DNA of 64,000 bases. Origin: Rhodospirillales bacterium. GTDB lineage: Bacteria > Pseudomonadota > Alphaproteobacteria > ATCC43930 > CGMCC-115725. Below are positions 9,016-17,703 of this stretch, one piece after another. Position numbers and translations under genes: made by a program. The stretch's first letter is position 1. Every line of letters starts with the position of its first letter. The DNA lies in contig CANJCB010000001.1 in NCBI GenBank assembly GCA_947473305.1, positions 220,182-284,181 on the forward strand, written 5' to 3'. Under the pieces are notes generated by a model. The model was given only the letters and a program-made list of their open reading frames with translations. It was not told where the DNA came from and made no database searches.

Positions 9016-9771
9016 TTATGCGCCAGAGCGGTCCTTCTCCGCAACCGCCTGACGCTCGGCGACGAGCCGTTTCAGTCGCGATAGCCGGCGATCGTGGATC
9101 CCAAGTTCTCCCAGATGATCGACAGTATTGAAAAGATAGGCGGCGCAGGGTCCCAGCGCTCCCGAGGCATTGGCGATCACCGCGGCCACGCGCTCCTCCG
9201 AAAGAACGCCCGCATAATTCTCGTGCGCACGGTTCATCACAAAAGTGATCGCCCACACCGGCCCCTCGGAAGTGACGACCTTCACCCAGCGAGGCCGATA
9301 GGAGCCCATGATCATCTCGCGCTTCCAGACGAGGGCCATTTCCTCGGCCGCCTCGGCCGCGCCGATCCGGAAGGCCACGCCCTGGCAGGCTCCTCCCGGT
9401 TCGAGCGCGAGCATGAGGCCGGGATTGGCCTGGCTGCCTCGCCCCAGCCGCGTCCAGAGGCAGAACCTCCGATGATAGCCGTAGATGGTGCCGACCCGGC
9501 GCTCCTCGAAGCGGATGGCGGGGTTCCAGATCAGTGAGCCATAGCCGAAAAGCCAGACGTCCTTGCCCGGGCAGGTCGCCATGATCCTGGCGAGAGACGC
9601 CTTGTGCTCCTCGTCGGTCAAGAGACGTTGAGTGGTGCCGCTCGATTCAATCATGCGCCGCATCGAGCCGTCGAGCAGCGCCTCTCGGGTGAGCGCCAAG
9701 GGTACCACCTTCGTTCCCTGAGGATCGTTCAGGATCGGAACTCCCACCTGCCGCATTGCTTCTAGGGTCAT
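9016..9771 (-). CDS. ChaC-family gamma-glutamylcyclotransferase
   Basis: The 251-residue product carries the signature FGYGSLIWNP of the ChaC branch of gamma-glutamylcyclotransferases. These cleave glutathione to 5-oxoproline and Cys-Gly. A catalytic glutamate is expected in the later half, but I cannot place it without an alignment. The N-terminal 65 residues are not part of the usual core and may be a lineage extension. The gene is 29 bases upstream of dxr and could head the same transcript. The 46 bases upstream of it are shared with a divergent gene at 9818. Confidence 0.85.
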   Translation of the reverse strand: MTLEAMRQVGVPILNDPQGTKVVPLALTREALLDGSMRRMIESSGTTQRLLTDEEHKASLARIMATCPGKDVWLFGYGSLIWNPAIRFEERRVGTIYGYHRRFCLWTRLGRGSQANPGLMLALEPGGACQGVAFRIGAAEAAEEMALVWKREMIMGSYRPRWVKVVTSEGPVWAITFVMNRAHENYAGVLSEERVAAVIANASGALGPCAAYLFNTVDHLGELGIHDRRLSRLKRLVAERQAVAEKDRSGA

Positions 9772-9817
9772 CTCACGGTATCACGAGCTTGACGAAAATT
9801 GCACGAACCGAGGAATC

Positions 9818-10141
9818 ATGGTGCAGCGGACGGACGTGCTTCTGGCGGTTCAGGCCGCGCTCCTGGGGGCCGTGCCTCGCGCCCTCCGGGCCGTGACCTG
9901 CGGCTGGACCGACGGCGTGGTCATCCGGTTCATGTTCGACGGCGAGGTCGATCCCGCCAATGAGAAGGACATGCAGGCCGTCGCGGCCCAGGTCGCCAGC
10001 GAACTCTCCGGAGAAAAAGTGACGCCGGACATCATCAGCGTCGATTATCCGGGCGATCTCAAGGCCCATGGGCTCGAAGGCTGGGCCTATATGCGCCGGG
10101 AAAGCATCGCCTTCAAGCCGCTGCGGGAAACCCGCGTCTGA
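9818..10141 (+). CDS. Small conserved-looking protein of unknown function
   Basis: This encodes 107 residues from an ATG at 9818 and I do not recognise the family. The sequence is soluble and mildly acidic, with no signal peptide or membrane segment. Features are an N-terminal helix (LLAVQAALLGAVPRALRAV), a likely strand pair around GVVIRFMFDGEVDP, and a C-terminal tract ending in GWAYMRRES. Codon usage is GC-rich at third positions like its neighbours, which supports a real gene. It is divergent from the chaC-like gene and 66 bases upstream of another unknown gene on the same strand. Confidence 0.6.
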   Translation: MVQRTDVLLAVQAALLGAVPRALRAVTCGWTDGVVIRFMFDGEVDPANEKDMQAVAAQVASELSGEKVTPDIISVDYPGDLKAHGLEGWAYMRRESIAFKPLRETRV

Positions 10142-10207
10142 AATCGGCGAAGGATCGCTATATTAGATGGAGCGGAGCCGTCGTTCTGTCTTTGAAGGAA
10201 GCCGGGA

Positions 10208-10810
10208 ATGAGTATTGAGGAAGGCCGCAGCGCCGAGACGGTCCTGCATGTGAACACGATCCTCCTGGCGTCGCGCCGGGCGCTCGACAACGCCCTGGAG
10301 GATCTGGGCTTTCCGCAGGACGACGACCGCATCATCGAGGTCGAGGGCAAGCTCGGCTTCCTGACCTGCAGCCACGACGACGATTGCGACGATCTCTTCG
10401 CCCTGATTGCCGAGTTGGCGAGTCGCGGCGAAACCTGGGAGCTGCGCTTCCGCATCGATACCAGCGAGACCCGCGCGATCTTCCAGACCCTGTCCCGGCA
10501 TAAGTCGGTCAGCGCGGTCGATGCGGAAATTCCGCCGGAAGCCGACGAGGCGCAGGGCTCAGGCCCGGTTCACGATCTCGCGACTCCGGAAGGCGTCACC
10601 GCGATGAAACGGGCTTTGGGGCGGGTCAAGCCGGAGGCCGTCTTCGCCTCCATCCGCACCCAGCCCTCAGGCCGCGCGACCGGTGTCATCGTCGAGCGCA
10701 CAACCAAGCGGACGCTCGCGGCCGTGACCGGCGAGACCGAGCACGAACTGCGTTCCGCCATCCGAGAGATCCTGCCGAACGTCATGTTCTCGCTCGCGAT
10801 GGCTCCCTGA
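10208..10810 (+). CDS. Hypothetical protein
   Basis: This encodes 200 residues from an ATG at 10208 preceded by GAAGGAAG. I do not recognise it. The N-terminal half has an acidic stretch (PQDDDRIIEVEG, SHDDDCDDLFAL) that resembles a ferredoxin-like alpha/beta domain. The second half, after about residue 120, is a separate, more basic domain with VIVERTTKRTLAAV. No signal peptide or membrane segment is visible. It probably shares a transcript with the 107-residue gene upstream. Its end is 2 bases from the convergent AEC transporter. Confidence 0.6.
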   Translation: MSIEEGRSAETVLHVNTILLASRRALDNALEDLGFPQDDDRIIEVEGKLGFLTCSHDDDCDDLFALIAELASRGETWELRFRIDTSETRAIFQTLSRHKSVSAVDAEIPPEADEAQGSGPVHDLATPEGVTAMKRALGRVKPEAVFASIRTQPSGRATGVIVERTTKRTLAAVTGETEHELRSAIREILPNVMFSLAMAP

Positions 10811-10812
10811 TT

Positions 10813-11688
10813 TCAGAGCAGCAGGGTCAGGAGGGTCGGCACCGTGACGACGGCGGCGAGCGTCGACACCACCACGAGCCCCGCGATCTCCTCGGGTTCG
10901 TTGTTCCAGCGCTGGGCGAAGAGGTAACTGTAGACGGCAACCGGCATGGCGCATTGCATGATCAGCACCGCCCGCGCCGTTCCTTCGAGGCCGAAAAGCC
11001 AAGCCACGCCAAACCCCACGACCGCCCCCATGGAGAGGCGCAGCGCGGAGATCGCAACGGCTCGCGGAAAGGCCGCAACCCTGAGCCTCGCAAGCGACGA
11101 TCCCAGCATGAGCAACATGATGGGGATCGTAAGCCCGCCCAGCAGAGATACCGTATTGCTGAGCCAGAGCGGCAATTCGACGCGAAACAGCGCGACGAGA
11201 ATCCCGAGCCAGACCGCATGCACCAGGGGCATCCGGATCATAAAGCGCCAATCTGCCCGACCGGCGGCGATAGCCTGGCCGATGGTGTAATTGGCGATGG
11301 AGGCGATCGAGAAAAAGGCGATCGCATAGCTGAGCCCCTGCTGCCCAAAGGCATAGAGCGCCATGGGCAGGCCGAGGTTCCCCGAATTCGGAAAGGAAAT
11401 CGCCGGCAGATATGTCCGGATCTTGAGGCCGCTGAGCTTCAGCACGACCATCCCGATCACGACGAAAGTCAGCAAGGACAGCGCCGTCGCCGTCGCCATC
11501 TCGGCAAAGGCCCAAGGGGGTATCACCGCCTTGGAAAGGGTCGAAAAAATCAGGCAGGGCGTGCCCAGATCGGCAACGAGCGGGGTGAGCACCCCCGCCT
11601 CGATCGATCGACCGGACCTCACCCAGAGGAAGCCGATGAGCGCGGTCAGCAGCACCGGCAAAACGGCGGCGAGAATGGTCGAGATCAT
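10813..11688 (-). CDS. AEC-family (auxin efflux carrier type) transporter
   Basis: This 291-residue integral membrane protein has about ten hydrophobic segments in two halves, and the conserved SFPNSGNLGLPMALYA in the first half is the hallmark of the AEC superfamily. Bacterial members carry carboxylates such as malate or malonate; the substrate here cannot be read. The start overlaps the murI stop by ATGA, which suggests co-translation. That pairing does not by itself indicate a shared function. Confidence 0.85.
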   Translation of the reverse strand: MISTILAAVLPVLLTALIGFLWVRSGRSIEAGVLTPLVADLGTPCLIFSTLSKAVIPPWAFAEMATATALSLLTFVVIGMVVLKLSGLKIRTYLPAISFPNSGNLGLPMALYAFGQQGLSYAIAFFSIASIANYTIGQAIAAGRADWRFMIRMPLVHAVWLGILVALFRVELPLWLSNTVSLLGGLTIPIMLLMLGSSLARLRVAAFPRAVAISALRLSMGAVVGFGVAWLFGLEGTARAVLIMQCAMPVAVYSYLFAQRWNNEPEEIAGLVVVSTLAAVVTVPTLLTLLL

Positions 11689-12500
11689 GACAGCGCCGCC
11701 CTGATTTCGGAGAAGCCCTCGCGTCTCAATGCGCCGTGCTGTGCTGGAGATATCGCATCGAGATCGGTGGCGAGGAAGATTTTCGACAGGGGTTTCGAGG
11801 GGCTTATCCTCCCGCGCTCGCCGCCGAGCAGTTCACCGATGCGGCGGGCAATCGCGGCCCCTGAATCGATCCAGGCAATATTCGCAGGCGCGATCGCCGC
11901 GAGATCAGCCCGCAGCAGCGGAAAATGCGTACAGGCCAGCACCACGACATCGACAGCCGGCGAACCGCCCGGCTCGAACAGCGGCCCCAGCGCCGCGGCC
12001 AGGCGGCGGGGATCGAGATCGCGCCCGGCGAATTTTTCTTCCGCCATAAGCACGAGATCGGCTGAGCCGACGCGGACAATCGTATAGTCCGACGCGAAAC
12101 GGTCGATCAAATCCTGGGTATAGGCTCGGCGAACCGTGCCGGGAGTGCCCAGGAGGCCGATAGCCCGGGTCTTGCTTAGGGCCGCAGCCGGCTTGATCGC
12201 GGGCACGACGCCCACCACCGGGACCAGGATACGCTCCCGCAGCGAGGGCAAAGCCACCGTGCTGGCTGTATTGCAGGCCACCACCACGATATCCGGCTCG
12301 CATCCCGCGGCGACGCTGCAAAGCACAGACGTGACCCGCGCGATGAGTTCGTCCTCGGGCTTTACGCCATAGGGGAAAAAGCCATTGTCACAGACGTAGA
12401 TCGTTTCACTGCCGGGAAGCAGGTTCCAGATCTCACGAGCGACAGTGACGCCCCCGACGCCGGAGTCGAAAATCAAAATACGAGGAGGACCCTGCGTCAT
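11685..12500 (-). CDS. murI: Glutamate racemase
   Basis: This 271-residue enzyme interconverts L- and D-glutamate for peptidoglycan. The phosphate-free racemase signature is complete: FDSGVGG at residues 11-17, the first catalytic cysteine C76 in ACNTAS, and the second, C190, in ACTHFP. Length is normal. It starts at an ATG at 12500 facing the phasin-like gene, so the 152 bases between are a divergent regulatory region. Confidence 0.95.
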   Translation of the reverse strand: MTQGPPRILIFDSGVGGVTVAREIWNLLPGSETIYVCDNGFFPYGVKPEDELIARVTSVLCSVAAGCEPDIVVVACNTASTVALPSLRERILVPVVGVVPAIKPAAALSKTRAIGLLGTPGTVRRAYTQDLIDRFASDYTIVRVGSADLVLMAEEKFAGRDLDPRRLAAALGPLFEPGGSPAVDVVVLACTHFPLLRADLAAIAPANIAWIDSGAAIARRIGELLGGERGRISPSKPLSKIFLATDLDAISPAQHGALRREGFSEIRAALS

Positions 12501-12539
12501 AAGGGGGTAGAGCGGCCAAGAATGGCGCTGTCCAATGTC

Positions 12540-12553
12540 TTGATTTTAGTCAA
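12540..12553. promoter_or_regulatory. Candidate FNR/FixK-type binding site
   Basis: The 14-base sequence TTGATTTTAGTCAA is an exact match to the FixK pattern TTGA-N6-TCAA and differs by one base from the FNR consensus TTGAT-N4-ATCAA. It lies in the AT-richest part of the murI/phasin-like intergenic region, about 100 bases before the start at 12653 and 40 bases before murI. The likelier target is the downstream gene, because storage-polymer genes are under FNR/FixK control in several alphaproteobacteria. No clear -35/-10 pair was found with it. Confidence 0.4.
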
Positions 12554-12652
12554 ATTAATCTTGTTCTCGCGTCGCAATTGGGACAGGAAATTCTTAGGAT
12601 AAGCAATATTTCGGGATTAAGCTCATCTCAATACCGTCGTAAGGAAGCGCCG

Positions 12653-13168
12653 ATGACCCCAAAAAACCCAATGGACCTGTGGATGGAGATGGTGAATGGC
12701 TGGGTCCAGGCGACCCAATCCTTCGTCGAATCTCAGCAGAAAGCCTTGCAGCAGGTAATGTCATCATTGCCTGCGATGGGCAAGATGCCGAGCGGCTGGC
12801 CCCTGTCCGGTCCCAAGGATATCGAGCCGATATCGACGAAAGCTCCCGTGACCGCGGCGCCCGCGCCGAAACGGTCGACCAAGCCGGCTGTGCCGAAGAG
12901 AGCCGCCGCGAGCAAGCCCGCGGCCCCCGTCAAGGCCAAGCCCGCCCCGAAGGCAAAGCCTGCGGCCGCCAAGGTCGCAGCCAAGCCGAAAGCGGCGGCG
13001 CCCGCTGCCAAGAAGGCGGCCCCGAAGCCGGTCGTGAAAAAAGCCGCGGCAGCGCCGAAGCCCAAGCGCGCTCCCAAGGCGGAAAAGCCTGCCGCCGCCC
13101 CGGTGCCGACAACCGCCTTGGCGGAAGCGGCAAAGGTAGCGGTGGCCCCCGCTACCGCAACGGAATAA
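12653..13168 (+). CDS. Phasin-like protein with histone H1-like Lys/Ala/Pro tail
   Basis: This 171-residue protein has two parts. Residues 1-40 form an amphipathic helix-like region (MDLWMEMVNGWVQATQSF, then SQQKALQQVM) that resembles the N-terminus of short phasins. From about residue 65 to 160 the chain is almost entirely lysine, alanine and proline (KPAA, PKAKPA, AAKKAA), as in histone H1-like tails. This combination is known in PHA-granule proteins that bind granules and nucleoid, such as PhaF and PhaM; the assignment here is inference from composition. I start at 12653 with AAGGAAG upstream; the frame extends to 12578 without family features. Confidence 0.6.
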   Translation: MTPKNPMDLWMEMVNGWVQATQSFVESQQKALQQVMSSLPAMGKMPSGWPLSGPKDIEPISTKAPVTAAPAPKRSTKPAVPKRAAASKPAAPVKAKPAPKAKPAAAKVAAKPKAAAPAAKKAAPKPVVKKAAAAPKPKRAPKAEKPAAAPVPTTALAEAAKVAVAPATATE

Positions 13169-13195
13169 GCGTCAGAAACGAAGCGCGGCCCCGCC

Positions 13196-14014
13196 TTAAC
13201 GGGCGGGGCGCTTTTTCTCCGTTTCGCGAGGAGCCTCCGCAGGTTCCGCCTCTGCATCGCCCAGCGTGCCGAGCTCGATCAACTTCGGCCACCGACGCTC
13301 CGAGGTGAAGTGCGCATAGATCGGCACGAGCCAGCCACGCTTGCGCCAATCGTTGATGCGGGCATCGTCGAGCGCTTCGAAACGGGCGGCGTCGATGACG
13401 CGCAAGCCGTCAAGCCGCGATGTCGTGCCGTTCTTGAAGGTGATCATCACCTGCTTTTCGACCAGCAAGCCAGCGTCGTCGAGGGCGCGGCAAAACTCAT
13501 GGGTGAGCCTGGAATATTCCCGATAGGAGCTGCAAAGCTGCATGGCTTCCTGCAAGGCCGGCGTCGGCTCGCCATTATCGAACAGGGGAACGCCCTGGCC
13601 GGCGATGCATTCCGCGGTGGGATCGACGCCGCAGACCCAGAGGCTGCTTTCCGGTTGCTCGATGAAGATGAAGGGGTATTGCCGGACTTAGGCTGGAATA
13701 TAAATGCCGGACTGCCAGTTCAGATCTTCCTGGACGAAAAGGTTCTCTCCCTCGCGGATACCGACCATGGCCAGGGCGCCGGGATTGGGACCCCGGGAAA
13801 AAACGATGGGATAATGATCAGCAGCGACGTTGAATTCCGAGATGCTCAACGGAATGGCAGGAGCGAGCGAAGCATAGCCATAACGCTTGTTACGGCGATC
13901 GAAGCGAAGTCCCGCATGGAGATTTCGGTTGAGCGCCGTCAAGCCCTTGAAAAAGAGTGGCAGGGCCGTGTCGGATTGTGTTTCGCTCGGTGCTGCGGCT
14001 ACGGTAGTCGGCAT
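13196..14014 (-). pseudogene. SapC-family protein interrupted by one in-frame TAA
   Basis: Two open segments in the same frame, 14014-13691 and 13687-13196, together encode a 272-codon SapC-like protein. The first part has the family start LPLFFKGLTALNRNLHAGLR and ends at IYIPA. A TAA at 13688-13690 (codon 109) follows, and reading continues with VRQYPFIFIEQPESSLWVCG. Family members have a tyrosine at that position (PAYVRxYPF), so one substitution of a Tyr codon explains the break. The remaining 163 codons are intact with no other stop. The ATG at 14014 is preceded by GAGG at good spacing; an ATG at 14038 has no ribosome site. SapC proteins are linked to surface-layer or secretion functions, but the role is poorly defined. 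Confidence 0.75.
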
Positions 14015-14208
14015 GCTCAAAACCCTCGTATGCTCCATGGTCGGTCGAGTCGACCGGGCGCAGTCGCCGAGTCGGCGATCCCCCCAATCCCCACATTAAC
14101 GATTCAATGTGACAAAAGCCCCGAAAAGTGTAAAGCGCCGAACAGTAATTGACGCGATTCGGCTTCAGCGCCGCAATGCGGTTCGACGGAAAAACAGAAG
14201 GCACGCTA

Positions 14209-14838
14209 ATGAAGCTCTACGATTGCAATACGGCGCCGAGCCCTCGACGGGTGCGGATATTTCTCGCCGAAAAGGGAATTACCCTACCTATAGTCCAGAT
14301 CGACCTGCGAACGAACGAGCAGTTTTCCCCATCTTTTCGCGCGATCAATCCCGATTGCACCGTTCCCGTTCTGGAACTGGCGAGCGGCGACAAGATCGCC
14401 GATGCGGTCGCCATCTGCCGCTATCTGGAAGTAGAGCATCCAGAACCCCGTCTCATGGGGCGCGACGCGCTGGAGCAGGGAGTGACGGAAGCCTGGCTAC
14501 GCCGGATTGAAGTCGAAGGCTTCTATTCGGTCATGGATGTGCTCCGTAACACATCGCCCAAGCTTAAGGACCATGCCCTTCCCGGTCCCTTGGAGCATGA
14601 GCAGATCCCTGCCCTGGCCGAACGGGGCCGCCGCCGGGTGGAAGCCCTGTTTCACCGGCTCGACGCCCAGCTCTCCGAGCGGGAGTTCATTACCGGTCCC
14701 CACTACAGCATCGCCGATATCACCGGTCTCGTGACCGTCGATTTCGCCCGTTGGGTGAAGCTCGCCATTCCCGAGGACTGCGCCCATTTGCGGCGCTGGC
14801 ATAGAGCGGTTTCAGATCGCCCCAGTGCCAAAGCGTGA
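14209..14838 (+). CDS. Glutathione S-transferase family protein
   Basis: This 209-residue protein has an N-terminal thioredoxin-like GST domain (MKLYDCNTAPSPRRVRIFLA), the cis-proline segment CTVPVLEL, the glutathione-binding ADAVAICRYLE, and an all-helical C-terminal domain with the N-capping box SIADITG. The substrate is not predictable. I start at the ATG at 14209; the frame is open from 14149, but only the later start gives the normal first strand. Its stop overlaps the next gene by GTGA, so the two are translationally coupled. Confidence 0.88.
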   Translation: MKLYDCNTAPSPRRVRIFLAEKGITLPIVQIDLRTNEQFSPSFRAINPDCTVPVLELASGDKIADAVAICRYLEVEHPEPRLMGRDALEQGVTEAWLRRIEVEGFYSVMDVLRNTSPKLKDHALPGPLEHEQIPALAERGRRRVEALFHRLDAQLSEREFITGPHYSIADITGLVTVDFARWVKLAIPEDCAHLRRWHRAVSDRPSAKA

Positions 14839-15713
14839 CATCGCTCCCTCCCCGCCACCGGACGTTATCCCGCAGCCTTCTGAACGAGTTGATCAAGCGG
14901 CAGTACGGCGAGGACGCCCGGCTTGTCGCGGTGAAACGGGCGCCGCGTTTCGGCGGCACGGTATTCGTCGTGGACTATATGGAGCGCCATCGGCTGATCC
15001 GGCTGCTCGGCTCGGTCGCGGACGATGGCCATTTCACCGAACAATCGGGCATGGATATGCTCCATCCCGAACGCCTCGCTTTTTCCTATGAAAGACTGCA
15101 GCTCCTGGCCTTCGCCATGGCGCGCAGAACCGACAAGGCTCTCCTGCTCGGCCTTGGAGGGGGCGCCATGTACAGGCATCTGAAAGCCTATCTTCCCGAT
15201 TGCGAACTGACGGTCGTCGAACTCGACGAAACCATCATCGACATCGCGGGGGCCTACTTCCGTTTCGATTGGCCGGTTCTACAGGCGGACGCGGAAGTCG
15301 TCTTATCGGATGCGACCAACGCCTACGACGTCATCCACGTCGATCTCTACGACGCTCGGGGCGTTGTGTCGGTCGAGGAGACGTTCTGGCAGGATTGCGC
15401 GCGCGCGCTGCGATCCGGCGGTTGGCTCGCGGTCAACTGGGCGGAATTCGCGGATCGGGCGCAGGTCGCCGAAGAAGTTCGGAAGATCAGCCGGTATTTC
15501 GCAGGAAATTGTTTCGCGCTCCCCCGCGGCTATGGCGAAAACCTGGTGCAATTGGCATCCAAAGACGAGCCTTTCGAATTGACCGACCTGGAGCCCAGGC
15601 TTCATCGTCTGGCGAAGGACTGCCGCCTGCCGCGCGAAGACCGCGATATCCTAGAGCGATGCGAGGTTTCCGCGGTCTTTCCGGTAAAAATGAGGCCCGG
15701 TCAGCGAGGCTGA
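14835..15713 (+). CDS. Spermidine-synthase-like methyltransferase-fold protein
   Basis: This 292-residue protein resembles the SpeE/polyamine aminopropyltransferase-like group. The nucleotide-binding GLGGGAMYRHLKAY is followed by LTVVELDETIIDIA, the acidic end of strand 2, and by YDVIHVDLYDARG, which corresponds to the catalytic-aspartate strand. It lacks the full set of spermidine synthase substrate motifs I would expect, so polyamine synthesis is uncertain. The start is a GTG at 14835 overlapping the GST stop. A strong hairpin terminator overlaps its stop codon. Confidence 0.72.
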   Translation: MTSLPPRHRTLSRSLLNELIKRQYGEDARLVAVKRAPRFGGTVFVVDYMERHRLIRLLGSVADDGHFTEQSGMDMLHPERLAFSYERLQLLAFAMARRTDKALLLGLGGGAMYRHLKAYLPDCELTVVELDETIIDIAGAYFRFDWPVLQADAEVVLSDATNAYDVIHVDLYDARGVVSVEETFWQDCARALRSGGWLAVNWAEFADRAQVAEEVRKISRYFAGNCFALPRGYGENLVQLASKDEPFELTDLEPRLHRLAKDCRLPREDRDILERCEVSAVFPVKMRPGQRG

Positions 15714-15723
15714 GCCGGGCCTC
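15692..15723. terminator. Hairpin terminator between convergent genes
   Basis: A perfect 9-bp stem is formed by GAGGCCCGG (15692-15700) and CCGGGCCTC (15715-15723); inner TCAG/CTGA bases can extend it. It overlaps the last codons and stop of the spermidine-synthase-like gene and ends 4 bases before the stop of the convergent DUF3309 gene. The T-tract is weak on both strands, so a bidirectional role is inferred. Confidence 0.6.
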
Positions 15724-15726
15724 TAT

Positions 15727-15879
15727 TCATATTCGTCCCGCGACAAGCAGGACGATTAGGATGACGACGACAAGGCCGAGCCCGCTGCTGGGGTAATAGC
15801 CCCAGCCGGTGCTATAGGGCCAAGTCGGCAAAGCGCCAATCAGCAAAAAAACCAGGATGATTAGAAGGATCGTTCCCAT
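15727..15879 (-). CDS. DUF3309-family 50-residue membrane protein
   Basis: This short gene encodes 50 residues beginning MGTILLIILVFLLIGALPTW, followed by a Tyr/Gly/Ser-rich turn (PYSTGWGYYPSSG) and a second hydrophobic segment ending VAGRI. This is the recognisable DUF3309 pattern: two membrane helices around a WPYSxGWGYYPSG loop, common and often multi-copy in alphaproteobacteria. Function is unknown. The ATG at 15879 reads without interruption to TGA at 15727-15729. It lies between panB and a convergent gene. Confidence 0.88.
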   Translation of the reverse strand: MGTILLIILVFLLIGALPTWPYSTGWGYYPSSGLGLVVVILIVLLVAGRI

Positions 15880-15948
15880 CGAGTGCCCCGTATCTGGTTG
15901 CTCTCAGGGAAGGAAAACCTCCTTAGCGGGGATTTCGTTCCACCGCTG

Positions 15949-16764
15949 TCATTTCGCCTTGGGCACGTAACAATATTCCAGGGTCGGGAAACGTCGTTCC
16001 CGCACCTCTTCCGCGAAGGCCGTGACGGCGCTTTCGATCACCGTGCCGAGTTCGGCATAGCGTTTGACGAACTTCGGGGTCATGCCGGAAATGCCGAGAA
16101 GATCGTCGATCACCAGGACCTGCCCATCGCAATCCGGCGATGCCCCGATGCCGATGGTCGGCACCGTAACGGCCTCGGTTATCTTCCGCGCCAAGGGCTC
16201 CAACACGCCTTCGACCACCATGGAAAAAGCTCCGGCCTCAGCAACCGCCTTGGCATCCGCCAGGATTGCCTCCGCCTCGGAATCGGTCCGACCGCGGGCG
16301 CGATAGCCGCCCAGCGCATTGACCGATTGGGGCTCCAAGCCGATGTGCCCCAGGACGGGAATGCCCCGCTGCACCAGGAAGGAGATGGTCTCGGCCATCT
16401 CGGTGCCGCCTTCCAGCTTGACGCCAGAGCAACCGGTCTCGGCCATGACGCGGGCCGAGGTGCGAAAGGCCTGCTGGGGCGATTCCTGATAGGTGCCGAA
16501 AGGCAGGTCGATGATCACACAGGCGCGCGTCGAGCCCCGCATGACGGCCTTGCCGTGATTGATCGCCATGTCGAGCGTGACCGGAAGCGTGCTGTCGAAG
16601 CCATAGACCACCATGCCGAGCGAATCCCCGACCAGCAGCATGTCGACATGGGGATCGAGCAGGCGAGCCATCGGGGCGGTATAGGCCGTCAGGCAAACGA
16701 TCGGCACCTCGCCCTTGCGGAAGCGGGCGGGCGAGATTCTCTGCGTGGGCTTTATCGCGCTCAT
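15949..16764 (-). CDS. panB: 3-methyl-2-oxobutanoate hydroxymethyltransferase
   Basis: This 271-residue enzyme carries out the first step of pantothenate synthesis, adding a hydroxymethyl group to alpha-ketoisovalerate. Recognisable segments in order are [13 protein letters not shown], the metal and substrate site [39 protein letters not shown] and [16 protein letters not shown]. Length is normal. No panC is adjacent, although coaD, a later step of CoA synthesis, lies 5 kb away in another cluster. Confidence 0.97.
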   Translation of the reverse strand: MSAIKPTQRISPARFRKGEVPIVCLTAYTAPMARLLDPHVDMLLVGDSLGMVVYGFDSTLPVTLDMAINHGKAVMRGSTRACVIIDLPFGTYQESPQQAFRTSARVMAETGCSGVKLEGGTEMAETISFLVQRGIPVLGHIGLEPQSVNALGGYRARGRTDSEAEAILADAKAVAEAGAFSMVVEGVLEPLARKITEAVTVPTIGIGASPDCDGQVLVIDDLLGISGMTPKFVKRYAELGTVIESAVTAFAEEVRERRFPTLEYCYVPKAK

Positions 16765-16870
16765 CGCAAACTCCCTAGGGGGACCAAAGACTTCTGTCCC
16801 CCCGTATAGCGGAAGCCGCGCAGAACATCCATCCGGACGACGGGACGGCAGCTATGCGCCAAGCGGCCCG

Positions 16871-17362
16871 CTAGGCATCCTTCTTCGGCAAGGGCCTCAA
16901 GGGAACGACCGTCGAGTTCAGGTCCCTGGGAGCCGATCCGTCGTCCGAATTCGCCGAAACAATCTTGGAAAGCCGGGGATGGGTGAAGTTCAGCATTTCC
17001 ATGCCCACGCGCATCGCGGTGAGGGCGTCGATCTTATATCGCGCCACCACCCCGGGCGAGGCGGCAACCTCCAGGATGAGATGTTCCTCATCCTCCGCCT
17101 TGGCAGTCTTGATGGAATTGACCGTGGCGCCCAGTCCCCCGGTCGGCGCATCGCATTTCTCGCGGGCCGCTCGCTCCAGATCGTTGGTGATCTGGACAAC
17201 GAGTTCAGTCACCGACTGCGCGAGTTCCATGCAATTCCCGTAAGGAACGAAGAGATCGAACGCCTCGCCATCATCGCGGTAAGTCCCGCGCAACCGGACG
17301 CCGTAATCATGTTGGCCTTTGGCAATCGATTCGATCCGGACATAGCGTCCGCTATGAAACAT
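16871..17362 (-). CDS. Hypothetical protein
   Basis: This encodes 163 residues from an ATG at 17362 and I do not recognise it. An alpha/beta N-terminal half starts MFHSGRYVRIESIAKGQHDY, and a helix near ELAQSVTELVVQITNDLERA follows. The C-terminus is polar and probably disordered (SDDGSAPRD, PLRPLPKKDA). There is no signal peptide or membrane segment. An in-frame extension to 17410 has no better start. It lies 106 bases upstream of panB on the same strand. Confidence 0.55.
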   Translation of the reverse strand: MFHSGRYVRIESIAKGQHDYGVRLRGTYRDDGEAFDLFVPYGNCMELAQSVTELVVQITNDLERAAREKCDAPTGGLGATVNSIKTAKAEDEEHLILEVAASPGVVARYKIDALTAMRVGMEMLNFTHPRLSKIVSANSDDGSAPRDLNSTVVPLRPLPKKDA

Positions 17363-17703
17363 CGAGCGTCCTCCGAGATCCGGCTGCTTGTGAGACGCAG
17401 CCCGGAGCAAATAAGCCCTTTACTTTATTGGCCAATCGCAGCCGCTAGTCGAGTCACTTCCGCGTAATAGGCAGCGACGGACGATCCCCAAATGGGGTCG
17501 ACAGCCCAGGCGGGGTAAGGAAAAATTAAGGCTACCGAGTGATTAACGTCACTTCGCCCTTTCGGACGATCCTATAAAAACTCCGTGAAATCGTGACAAA
17601 GCGGGCGCGGTCAGGCGGTCGTCGCCCAAAGGGTGAGATGAGGTTTCAACTATCTCGTTCTTAACGGTTTGTTGGGTTTGCACTGCTTGTCTCGAGAGGC
17701 GTA
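17363..17703. other. Gene-free divergent intergenic region (341 bases)
   Basis: This stretch separates two divergent unknown genes (16871-17362 minus, 17704-18822 plus) and presumably holds promoters for both. It is less GC-rich than its surroundings. A TATAAA at 17573-17578 is the best -10 candidate for the plus-strand gene, but no matching -35 was found. I see no RNA gene, repeat or short conserved frame. Confidence 0.4.

Noticed and set aside
12840..13165. Repetitive Lys/Ala/Pro coding sequence considered as a DNA repeat or CRISPR
   Set aside because: Units vary in length and sequence, and there are no spacers. It is low-complexity protein coding.
13196..14038. SapC region as two separate genes
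   Set aside because: The second part has no start with a ribosome site, lies in the same frame, and continues the family sequence right after the stop.
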